From assembly GCA_016784705.1 (NCBI GenBank), contig JADHUD010000102.1, positions 1-8,133 of the forward strand: 8,133 bases of DNA. Direction: 5' to 3'. Shown here piece after piece: positions 1-5,818 of this stretch. Every line of letters begins with the position of its first letter. Position 1 is the first letter of the stretch. Both the position numbers and the translations under genes were made by a program. The notes below the pieces were generated by a model. That model was not told the origin of the DNA. It saw only the letters and a program-made list of their open reading frames with translations, and made no database searches. The stretch is from Spirochaetia bacterium. GTDB lineage: Bacteria; Spirochaetota; Spirochaetia; JABMQR01.

Positions 1-2
1 TA

Positions 3-182
3 AACTTACAGGATACTAGTATCTTACCGCATAAGCTCTTTAATGGGAATGTTTATTTGAAAGGTAAAACTGTAAAAGCGTTTGGAATGAAAAGTTGGAA
101 TGAAAAATTGAAGAAACAAAAAAAACCCCTCAGGGAAAAGGAGGTTAAAACCCTGAGGGGAACATCAAAAGGAGGTCGATGA
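3..182 (+). CDS. Possible 3' end of an unidentified plus-strand gene (partial at left edge)
   Basis: One plus-strand frame is open from the left edge for 59 codons to a TGA at 180-182. The first half (for example LPHKLFNGNVYLKGKTVKAFG, residues about 8-28) reads like ordinary protein. The second half is lysine-rich, crosses the terminator hairpin at 118-160 and looks like accidental readthrough. A 13-bp tandem duplication at 82-107 lies at the junction. If one copy is removed, the frame would end at once as ...AFGMKN-stop. I infer that the real or ancestral protein ended near base 107 and the present tail is an extension. I do not recognise the family. With so few codons visible, the frame could also be open by chance. 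Confidence 0.35.
   Translation, partial: NLQDTSILPHKLFNGNVYLKGKTVKAFGMKSWNEKLKKQKKPLREKEVKTLRGTSKGGR
82..107. repeat. 13-bp tandem duplication
   Basis: TTGGAATGAAAAG (82-94) is followed directly by TTGGAATGAAAAA (95-107), and a shorter degenerate TTGAAG follows. The unit length is not a multiple of three, so inside a reading frame it shifts the phase. It sits where the plus-strand frame from the left edge changes character. Confidence 0.8.
118..160 (-). terminator. Strong intrinsic terminator reading leftward
   Basis: Perfect 10-bp arms, CCCCTCAGGG (126-135) and CCCTGAGGGG (151-160), flank a 15-nt loop. On the minus strand the stem is followed immediately by eight T (complement of A118-125). 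There is no T-run on the plus-strand side, so it works leftward. It would end transcripts of the aminotransferase-regulator-phosphofructokinase operon, whose last stop codon is about 300 nt upstream, and/or a separate small RNA. The loop reads UUUUAACCUCCUUUU on the minus strand and so contains an anti-Shine-Dalgarno core. Confidence 0.85.
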
Positions 183-250
183 AAAAAGTTTCTTGCTCTT
201 TTCTACTAAACAAAACATAGCCTATGTAGAAAAGTTACAAAAAAACTTCA
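118..250 (-). ncRNA. Candidate small RNA with two anti-Shine-Dalgarno (CCUCC) hairpin loops
   Basis: On the minus strand two hairpins follow one another. The first is CATCGA-CCTCCTT-TTGATG (181 to 163). The second is the terminator stem 160-126, whose loop also contains CCTCCTTTT. In the first stem the fifth pair is G-U on the minus strand but would be A-C on the plus strand, so the fold favours minus transcription. A promoter-like TTGATA-17-GATAAG lies at 284-256, which would give an RNA of about 130 nt ending in the T-run. Known small RNAs of other bacteria use C-rich loops to bind ribosome-binding sites, and this layout resembles them. It could equally be the 3' end of the phosphofructokinase transcript. 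The 5' end given here is inferred. Confidence 0.4.
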
Positions 251-463
251 AATTGCTTATCCCAACAGACTTCATCACTATCAATTGGTCGTTTATGCTT
301 TGCGGTTTAAACATATTGATATTGCAAAAAGAAATCAAGGGATTTTATCACTATTTTTATAAAATTTTTATAGAAGCTGCTACTCAACATTTAGAGTCAT
401 AAGGGTTGTTCCAACTACCAGAAACCCCATATATACAATTAGAGAGTAAATCCATGGTATCGA
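183..463. other. AT-rich intergenic stretch without a convincing protein gene
   Basis: The longest frame here starts with TTG at 193 and would give 69 residues rich in I, F and K. It has no usable ribosome-binding site: the GGAGG at 171-175 is 17 nt away. It also lacks any recognisable motif. A 5-bp inverted repeat (GGGTT 403-407, AACCC 423-427) sits just past the phosphofructokinase stop but has no T-run. The left part of the stretch overlaps the candidate small RNA. Confidence 0.6.
256..284 (-). promoter_or_regulatory. Possible promoter for the candidate small RNA
   Basis: On the minus strand TTGATA (284-279) is separated by 17 nt from GATAAG (261-256). The GATAAG hexamer is the same as the -10 proposed for the aminotransferase promoter. 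A start site near 249-250 is expected. The surroundings are AT-rich, so a chance match is quite possible. A weaker alternative is TTGAAG (251-246) with TACATA (228-223), also 17 nt apart. Confidence 0.3.
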
Positions 464-1798
464 TTACATGTTCTGCATAGATACCGGCTGCCGGGTATTT
501 TCCAGGACATCCCGCCAGAGGCTTCCTTCTATATCCACATAGTTTCTATCAGCGACCGCAATTTCAATAGGAATGTGTACAAACCTGTTATGAAGGAGAC
601 TGATTAAGGTTCTGGTACGCCCCGACATGGCAGCATGTACCGCATGTGCACCTAACCGGGAGCAATAAATTGAGTCGTTGGAATTTGCCGGAGAACTCCT
701 GATAATATAGCTGGGATCAATATATTTAATATTCACCTCTATGTTCTCGTTTTTAAAGTATTCGGCTATCCGTTCTTTAAGATACACGCCGAAATCCTGG
801 AGTTTTTTATTTCCGGAAGCATCCTTTCCTGATGATTGAGTCAAAAAACTTTGGCCGGCTCCCTCAGCAGTAAGTATAACAGCGTGATGACGATCCAGGA
901 TCCGTTTTCGTAAATGATTCAGCAATCCGTTATCACCCTCAAGATCAAAGGGGTTTTCAGGAATGAGACAGAAATTAACATCACTCATTGCCAGGGCTGT
1001 ATGTGCAGCAATAAAGCCGGACTCCCGACCCATTACTTTTACTAATCCTATACCGTTAATACTGTCATGAGCCTCAACATGTGCTCCGCGCACAGATTGG
1101 ACTGCTGTTGATACGGCTGTATCAAATCCAAAAGAGCTTTGTATAAAAGATAGATCATTATCAATAGTTTTGGGGATTCCAATAACCGAGATTTTGAGAC
1201 CACGTTTCAGAGCTTCCTGGCCAATCTCATCAGCGCCCCTGAGCGTACCATCACCACCAACCGCAACCAGCACATTAACATTCATCCGTTCAAGAGAATC
1301 AACAATTTCAGAGACTTTATCTCCTCCGCCGCGCGAGGATCCTAAAATCGTCCCGCCTTTCATCTGAATATCATCAACTAAATCCGGGTCAAGAATTATC
1401 GGTTCATACGGGCTGTCTGCCAGCAACCCCCGATATCCGTACTGAATTCCGCTGATTCTCCGGACATTATACCGATACCAAAAACATCGGACTACCGCTC
1501 TGATAACATTATTCAAACCCGGACATAATCCGCCGCAGGTAACAATAGCTGCATGCACATGCGGAGGATTGAAATATATTTTCTCCCTCGGACCTGCAAG
1601 TTCCACGGTGTTTTCCCGGGGTGAGGCATATGTCTCGCCTGTAGCCAGTTTTGCATCAATCTGATATAAAATACTCTCAGATTCATTTACATAGTTTGCA
1701 AATTTATCACCAATTTGTTTAGACATCATAACTGGTGACAGAATAGTAGCTTTCCCCAATTTCCTCACTGAGAAATCATATGATTTACTAGGTTCCAT
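464..1798 (-). CDS. pfkA: 6-phosphofructokinase, long type, probably ATP-dependent
   Basis: Phosphorylates fructose 6-phosphate to fructose 1,6-bisphosphate in the cytoplasm, the committing step of glycolysis. The 444-residue protein has an N-terminal extension of about 80 residues before the PFK fold starts at AAIVTCGGLCPGLNNVIR (83-100). Visible motifs are GGDGT (181-185), PKTIDND (209-215, with the catalytic Asp213), MGRESG (256-261), PENPF (280-284) and YIDPSYIIRSSPAN (359-372). Gly184 in GGDGT is the residue usual in ATP-using enzymes; pyrophosphate enzymes usually have Asp there. Lys210 is shared with pyrophosphate enzymes and with ATP-dependent long PFKs of trypanosomes, plants and spirochaetes. 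I therefore favour ATP, without certainty. The start is supported by GAGGAG at 1810-1805, six bases before the ATG. It is the last gene of a three-gene operon, 46 bp after the regulator. Confidence 0.93.
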   Translation of the reverse strand: MEPSKSYDFSVRKLGKATILSPVMMSKQIGDKFANYVNESESILYQIDAKLATGETYASPRENTVELAGPREKIYFNPPHVHAAIVTCGGLCPGLNNVIRAVVRCFWYRYNVRRISGIQYGYRGLLADSPYEPIILDPDLVDDIQMKGGTILGSSRGGGDKVSEIVDSLERMNVNVLVAVGGDGTLRGADEIGQEALKRGLKISVIGIPKTIDNDLSFIQSSFGFDTAVSTAVQSVRGAHVEAHDSINGIGLVKVMGRESGFIAAHTALAMSDVNFCLIPENPFDLEGDNGLLNHLRKRILDRHHAVILTAEGAGQSFLTQSSGKDASGNKKLQDFGVYLKERIAEYFKNENIEVNIKYIDPSYIIRSSPANSNDSIYCSRLGAHAVHAAMSGRTRTLISLLHNRFVHIPIEIAVADRNYVDIEGSLWRDVLENTRQPVSMQNM

Positions 1799-1804
1799 GT
1801 GAAA

Positions 1805-1810
1805 CTCCTC
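1805..1810 (-). promoter_or_regulatory. Ribosome-binding site of phosphofructokinase
   Basis: GAGGAG on the minus strand with six bases to the ATG at 1798. This fixes the start and shows that this genome does use Shine-Dalgarno signals, in contrast to the two genes flanking 5757-5818. Confidence 0.8.
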
Positions 1811-1850
1811 TTCTCAAATCTTCTTAAAAATTCTCAAAAATTCTTCAACC
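1811..1850 (-). repeat. Short 10-nt periodic repeat between regulator and phosphofructokinase
   Basis: On the plus strand ttcttaaaaa, ttctcaaaaa and ttcttcaacc follow each other in 10-nt steps (1821-1850), after ttctcaaatc (1811-1820). On the transcript this is a purine-rich, unstructured AGAA/UUUUU spacer just 5' of the phosphofructokinase ribosome-binding site. It could be simple low complexity, or a standby region for ribosomes. Confidence 0.5.
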
Positions 1851-2186
1851 CAGCGAATCGGCTAAATCCTTGAAAGCAATCTCTGCATTATATTTAATCT
1901 TTCTCTGAAATATGTCATAGCAGGAGATAATATCTTTTCCATAATCTGTTAAAACCGCACCCTGACGATTGTCCCCGCCTTTTCGTCTAATCAGGACATC
2001 TCTTCCAAGACTTGTTTCCAGAGACTTCAGCATTCGTAATGCTTTGGTATAGGAAATCGCCAGCTTGCCGGCCGCCTGATGAATCGATCCTTCTGATTCA
2101 ATTGCCTGAAGAAGCCATACGGTTCCTATTCCCAGGAATTTTTCACCCTGCTCATTGACGACATATATCTTAAGCTTCAGTTCCAT
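1845..2186 (-). CDS. ModE-type winged-helix regulator lacking molybdate-binding domains
   Basis: A 113-residue DNA-binding protein matching the N-terminal domain of ModE. It has a GIGTVWLLQAIESEGSIHQA helix region (19-38), the recognition helix ISYTKALRMLKSLE (44-57) and a wing LIRRKGGDNRQGAVLTDYG (65-83) with the typical GG...GA.LT..G pattern. Full ModE is about 260 residues with two C-terminal TOBE/Mop domains that bind molybdate. None is present here, so any ligand is unknown and molybdate sensing should not be assumed. The ATG overlaps the end of the aminotransferase gene by 10 bp, so translation is probably coupled; the nearest SD-like sequence, AAGAAG, is only one base from the start. 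It may regulate its own operon. The GAAATTTC palindromes upstream of the aminotransferase are one candidate site, but nothing here proves it. Confidence 0.85.
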   Translation of the reverse strand: MELKLKIYVVNEQGEKFLGIGTVWLLQAIESEGSIHQAAGKLAISYTKALRMLKSLETSLGRDVLIRRKGGDNRQGAVLTDYGKDIISCYDIFQRKIKYNAEIAFKDLADSLG

Positions 2187-3466
2187 GCTTCTTGCGCAGC
2201 TGTATACAAAGTATCGTAAAGATTTTCTATATTCTCAATATCCACACTGGAATAGGCAATTCTGAGATAGGTATCCTGGATTGAAATTGTGCCTATACCG
2301 TATGTATCCAGAAGATACAACCGCAGGAGCTCAGCACTGCCTTTGCAGGTAAAAGCCATGAAATAACCCGAATTGAAAGGCATCGGCCTGAGAAGTGTAT
2401 TATCCGCATACTTTAAAAGCGTTTTTTTCACCTCCACATACCTGGCTGATAACAGTTCATATGCAGCCTCTTTTTCTGCAGCATACGATTCGCTGGTCAT
2501 CCCGTGCAGCAGCAGCGTTTGAGCAGGGCGGCTGCAGTTTGAAACTGATGATCGTATAGCTCCCATTGTTTTCTTCACAAGAGCCTCATACTGATTTTCA
2601 GACATACCTTTCCCGCCAAATGTAAGAAAACCAACCCTGAATCCCCACACCAGCTCCTCTTTTGTTGCTGCATCACCTTTTACTGCAAGAATGTTTGAAT
2701 GTGCATCTGCAAGGTATGCGAACAGTGACTGTTTACAAGTTTCCTCCTTATAAAAGAGTCCAAAATAGGCATCATCAGTCATTACCAGAATCTTCTTCCC
2801 TGCTTCAGCATACTTCACTAGCAGTTCGGTCAGTGCTTCAGCTTCTGCAGCTGTTGGTGAATATCCTGTAGGGTTGTTCGGGAAATTTACGATCAATACA
2901 ATTTTATTTCCAGAAGCAGTTTCAATCACATCCGCAAGACCCTCTATATTCAGAGTGCCCTCTTTGGTAAAAAATTTGAAGGAGGCAATCTCAGCCTCTC
3001 TGCGGACTTCAAATATTAACCGGTAATTTCCCCAGAACATATCAGGAATAATTATCGTATCACCACAGTCCAGAAAAAGATCTGCAATAATTGAAACACC
3101 ATGGGTTAATCCTGCAGTAACTACGGGAAGAGATAGAGGAACGTTCTTAAGTTTCGGATTCTTTCGGATCATCTCCTCTTTCCAAATCTGCCGCAGCTTT
3201 GGATCGCCCGCGGTCGGGGCATAGGGAAAAATTGCATCACTGTCCAATCCATTAAATTCTTTATGTATTGAGGGAAGAAATACCGGACCACCTTTATGTG
3301 TTGCCATCCCTACCGTTGCATTATAGGTATATGCTTTCTGTTTCGCCTCACCTGACTGTGCTACTATACCTTTGGGAAAAAACATTTCCCGACCCATATC
3401 TGAAAGCAGCTCAGCCGCTGCAGATCCCCGCAGGGTATCATTTAACTCTTTTGCGATGACATTCAT
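2177..3466 (-). CDS. PLP-dependent aminotransferase, class I/II (fold type I)
   Basis: A 429-residue cytoplasmic enzyme expected to transfer an amino group between an amino acid and a 2-oxoacid. Visible landmarks are NFPNNPTG (194-201, binding the cofactor ring side), DDAY (231-234, with the Asp that pairs with the pyridine nitrogen), the presumed Schiff-base Lys269 in ATKEELVWGFRVGF, Arg277 eight residues later (phosphate contact), and Arg402 in LRIAYSS (substrate carboxylate). The Lys-to-Arg spacing matches aspartate aminotransferase relatives. The usual SxSK motif is replaced by DAATKEE, which marks a distinct subgroup. Substrate cannot be read from the sequence. It is the first gene of the operon. 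AAGGGG about eight bases before the ATG supports the start. Confidence 0.9.
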   Translation of the reverse strand: MNVIAKELNDTLRGSAAAELLSDMGREMFFPKGIVAQSGEAKQKAYTYNATVGMATHKGGPVFLPSIHKEFNGLDSDAIFPYAPTAGDPKLRQIWKEEMIRKNPKLKNVPLSLPVVTAGLTHGVSIIADLFLDCGDTIIIPDMFWGNYRLIFEVRREAEIASFKFFTKEGTLNIEGLADVIETASGNKIVLIVNFPNNPTGYSPTAAEAEALTELLVKYAEAGKKILVMTDDAYFGLFYKEETCKQSLFAYLADAHSNILAVKGDAATKEELVWGFRVGFLTFGGKGMSENQYEALVKKTMGAIRSSVSNCSRPAQTLLLHGMTSESYAAEKEAAYELLSARYVEVKKTLLKYADNTLLRPMPFNSGYFMAFTCKGSAELLRLYLLDTYGIGTISIQDTYLRIAYSSVDIENIENLYDTLYTAAQEAWN

Positions 3467-3496
3467 TGCGACATCCCCTTTTACATCTAGTATTTA

Positions 3497-3524
3497 CTTA
3501 TCATTGAAATTGTTGAAATTTCAA
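3497..3524 (-). promoter_or_regulatory. Probable promoter of the aminotransferase operon
   Basis: On the minus strand TTGAAA (3524-3519) is separated by 16 nt from GATAAG (3502-3497), giving a start about 20-25 nt before the ATG and room for the AAGGGG ribosome-binding site. The -35 lies inside the palindrome TTGAAATTTCAA (3513-3524). Confidence 0.45.
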
Positions 3525-3546
3525 ACTAAAATCATTTTGAAATTTC
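3504..3546. promoter_or_regulatory. Candidate operator: repeated GAAATTTC palindromes
   Basis: TTGAAATT occurs at 3504-3511, the perfect palindrome TTGAAATTTCAA at 3513-3524, and TTTGAAATTTC at 3536-3546. GAAATTTCAAA (3515-3525) and TTTGAAATTTC (3536-3546) also form an 11-bp perfect inverted repeat around a 10-bp spacer. The cluster covers the -35 and upstream region of the aminotransferase promoter, as expected for a regulator or upstream element. AT-richness makes some repetition likely by chance. Confidence 0.45.
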
Positions 3547-3555
3547 CCCGTCATT

Positions 3556-3612
3556 AAAAAAATTAAGAAGGCAATTTCAAAAATGGAGATTTTGAGATTT
3601 TGCCTTCTTTTT
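3556..3612 (-). terminator. Intrinsic terminator of ligA (possibly bidirectional)
   Basis: Perfect 10-bp arms AAGAAGGCAA (3565-3574) and TTGCCTTCTT (3600-3609) are extended past an internal loop by TCAAAA (3577-3582) pairing with TTTTGA (3590-3595). On the minus strand the stem is followed by AA and seven T (complement of 3556-3562), 93 nt past the ligA stop. On the plus strand a shorter T-run ends at 3612. It separates ligA from the aminotransferase operon. Confidence 0.75.
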
Positions 3613-3643
3613 CGATACTACACTAACTGTTCGTTTTTGTTAA

Positions 3644-3710
3644 GAGCCTCGCCCCATGAGTCTAAAAACCCGTGAGCTGAAAGCCCTGTGAGTCAAAAGA
3701 TCTAAGAGTC
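3644..3710. repeat. Degenerate 16-bp tandem repeat at the 3' end of ligA
   Basis: Units starting GAG recur exactly every 16 bases: GAGTCTAAAAACCCGT (3658), GAGCTGAAAGCCCTGT (3674), GAGTCAAAAGATCTAA (3690), then GAGTC (3706). A shorter 14-nt relative starts at 3644. The last unit enters the final codons and stop of ligA. The first two full units are the most alike (11 of 16 positions). Confidence 0.55.
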
Positions 3711-5756
3711 CGAATTCAGCATTTTAATAAATTCATCTTCAGTAACAACTGCGGTATTCAGTGATACAGCTTTTTTTAACTTACTCCCGGCACCGGCACC
3801 TGCCAGCAGATGCGTTGTACTGCCGGTTACAGCAGTTACAACTCTGCCGCCCCGCAGTTTAACAGCTTCCATTGCTTTTGACCGGGGAGTGAAATTGACA
3901 AAACTGCCGGTAACACACCATACCTGTCCGGAAAAAATCTGTTCAGGGAGATTCTCAGCAGATGTTTTTTCCTGTTTGAATTGAAGCCCTGCATCCCTTA
4001 ATTGTCTAATCCTCTCTCTCGCGACCGGTTTGCTGAGTTCATGTATAATAGAGGCAACGGTTTTTTCTCCAAAACCCTTTATACCACAAAGACGATCAGT
4101 TTCAGCCTTATCGACAATTGAAAGGAGTGAATCAATATCAAGAATGCCGTCATCAAGAAGAAGCTCAACTGCTTTTTTCCCTAAATCAGGAATTCCCAGT
4201 GAAGCCAGAACCGATGAATAGGGCTTATGCTTACTCTCTTCAACTCCTTTCAGTAATAATTCACACTTTTTTTCTCCGAATCCAGGCTTCCCGACTAATT
4301 CCCTGTAATCAATCTGATAAATATCAGGAACATCTTTTAGCAATCCCTCGTTCATCAAGAACTGAATTGTTTCCGGACCGAGATTCTCAATATCCATTTG
4401 TGCTTTGGCCGTAAAAAACTGTACTCTTCCAAACACCTGATCCGGGCACTCGGAATTCGTACAAAAAGTATGCGCCCCAATTTTCTGCAGCTCAGATCCG
4501 CAGGAAGGGCAGCTGTCAGGTATTTTCCAGACTCCGTTTCCCTGCTCATTTTTTTCAAGTACCCGTTCCACGGCAGGGATCACATCACCGCGTTTTGAAA
4601 CAGCAACCAAATCTCCTAAGGAAAGTTCCAGCATATCAATATAATCCTGATTATGCAGTGTTACATTGGATATGACCGATCCGCCGATCCGAACCGGTTT
4701 AACCCTGGCTACCGGAGTAATCCTCCCGGTTCTGCCAACTTGAATATCGATTCCTTCAACTATAGTTTCACCCTCGGGAGATTCAAACTTATACGCTACC
4801 GCCCATCGGGGATGGTGACCGGTAAAACCCAACTCTTTACGAACTTCCAGTTCATTAACTTTAACCACCAATCCATCAATTTCATAATCCAGGGTATCTC
4901 TTGATTCCACAGCATCTTCAATATATGAACCAATGTCCGCGAAGGTCCCAATCGTCCATTCTGGAAAAAAAGAGCGGTCAGTATCTCTCTCCCGGGTAAA
5001 TATTCCAAACCGGGAATTTGTCCTGAAGCCCAACTTATGCAGCCGCATGGTCAGTTCTGCATGTGTTTCCGGCTGTTCATCATCTGTAAAAAAACCTTCA
5101 TATACAAATATTTCAAGGGGTATATCCGCAGTCTCTCTGCTTTTTATTCTTCTGATAGTTCCAGCAGCCAGATTTCGCGGGTTCGCATACGGCACCTCCA
5201 TCTTTTTATTCAAACTGAGAAAAGATTTAACGGGCAGATAGACCTCACCTCTCACTGCAAGAGAGACTGGCTCAATCAACCGCAGGGGAACCGAGTGAAT
5301 TGTTTTAATATTAGCGGTAACATCATTCCCCACATACCCGTTACCTCGGGTAACCGCTTTCTGTAAAATACCCTGTTCATAATAGAGAACTATTGAAACT
5401 CCATCTATCTTCTCTTCAACGGTAAAAGAGAGATCTCTCCTCCCCTTTACTGTTGTTTTCTGTATCCACTCAAGAATTGCATCAATCGTATAAGCCTTAT
5501 CCAGACTCAGCACAGGAATACTATGAGCAGCCTCTGGCAGATCGGAAGAGAGATCCGATCCCACCCGGAAGGTGGGTGAGTCAGGCTGCAGAAATTCCGG
5601 GTACTCATTCTCCAGCCGCTGCAGTTCATTACACAATCTATCATATTCAAGATCACTGATTTCAGGCCTTGCTGTACGGTAATAGGCATCCTGATACTCC
5701 CGGAGTTTAGCAGAAAGAGCCATTATTTGATTTTTCGGGTTGTTTTTACTGTTCAT
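3702..5756 (-). CDS. ligA: NAD-dependent DNA ligase LigA
   Basis: Seals nicks in duplex DNA during replication and repair, using NAD+ to adenylate itself. The 684 residues match the family's usual length and all domains are present in order. These are domain Ia (about 10-70, with DLEYDRL), the adenylation domain with the active-site Lys116 in EKIDG, TRGNG (136-140), EIDGLVVKVN (292-301) and AYKF (321-324), then the OB fold (about 330-405). A C4 zinc finger follows (Cys416, 419, 432, 437), then helix-hairpin-helix repeats (about 445-590, e.g. GFGEKK, GFGEKT) and a C-terminal BRCT domain (about 607-684). E. coli has TRGDG where this protein has TRGNG. No Shine-Dalgarno is visible before the ATG or before the next in-frame Met12; start choice rests on the family alignment. 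It is transcribed alone from the short divergent gap. Confidence 0.97.
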   Translation of the reverse strand: MNSKNNPKNQIMALSAKLREYQDAYYRTARPEISDLEYDRLCNELQRLENEYPEFLQPDSPTFRVGSDLSSDLPEAAHSIPVLSLDKAYTIDAILEWIQKTTVKGRRDLSFTVEEKIDGVSIVLYYEQGILQKAVTRGNGYVGNDVTANIKTIHSVPLRLIEPVSLAVRGEVYLPVKSFLSLNKKMEVPYANPRNLAAGTIRRIKSRETADIPLEIFVYEGFFTDDEQPETHAELTMRLHKLGFRTNSRFGIFTRERDTDRSFFPEWTIGTFADIGSYIEDAVESRDTLDYEIDGLVVKVNELEVRKELGFTGHHPRWAVAYKFESPEGETIVEGIDIQVGRTGRITPVARVKPVRIGGSVISNVTLHNQDYIDMLELSLGDLVAVSKRGDVIPAVERVLEKNEQGNGVWKIPDSCPSCGSELQKIGAHTFCTNSECPDQVFGRVQFFTAKAQMDIENLGPETIQFLMNEGLLKDVPDIYQIDYRELVGKPGFGEKKCELLLKGVEESKHKPYSSVLASLGIPDLGKKAVELLLDDGILDIDSLLSIVDKAETDRLCGIKGFGEKTVASIIHELSKPVARERIRQLRDAGLQFKQEKTSAENLPEQIFSGQVWCVTGSFVNFTPRSKAMEAVKLRGGRVVTAVTGSTTHLLAGAGAGSKLKKAVSLNTAVVTEDEFIKMLNSDS

Positions 5757-5818
5757 GAAACTATTTTACCGTATTTTATTGCAGTTTCAAACACTTACAT
5801 GGTATTTTTATAAGAACG
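5757..5818. promoter_or_regulatory. Divergent promoter gap between ligA and the xanthine-dehydrogenase-like operon
   Basis: These 62 bp must drive both genes. For ligA (minus), TTGAAA (5790-5785) and TAAAAT (5768-5763) are 16 nt apart, and the -10 ends six bases before the ATG. For the plus gene, TTGCAG (5779-5784) with TATTTT (5803-5808) is 18 nt apart; TTTCAA (5785-5790) with TATAAG (5809-5814) is an alternative, also 18 nt apart. The two transcription units would share the TTTCAA/TTGAAA block. Neither gene has a GGAGG-like site, so very short or leaderless messages are possible. Confidence 0.5.

Noticed and set aside
215..227. ACATAG-C-CTATGT palindrome
   Set aside because: It is a short AT-rich palindrome with no paired site or promoter position that would give it meaning.
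193..402. 69-residue plus-strand frame starting with TTG
   Set aside because: It has no ribosome-binding site at a usable distance, an AT-driven I/F/K-rich composition, no motif, and it overlaps the candidate minus-strand RNA and its promoter.
403..427. GGGTT/AACCC inverted repeat just after phosphofructokinase
   Set aside because: The stem is only 5 bp, with a long loop and no T-run. The perfect terminator at 118-160 is a far better candidate.
4118..5366. Several open frames of 60-110 codons opposite or within ligA
   Set aside because: They are shadows of the ligA coding strand, with no ribosome-binding sites and no recognisable protein features.
5539..5550. AGATCGGAAGAG, identical to the start of a common sequencing adapter
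   Set aside because: It lies in frame within a conserved-looking part of LigA (SSDLPE on the minus strand) and diverges at the next base, so it is a coincidence and not contamination.
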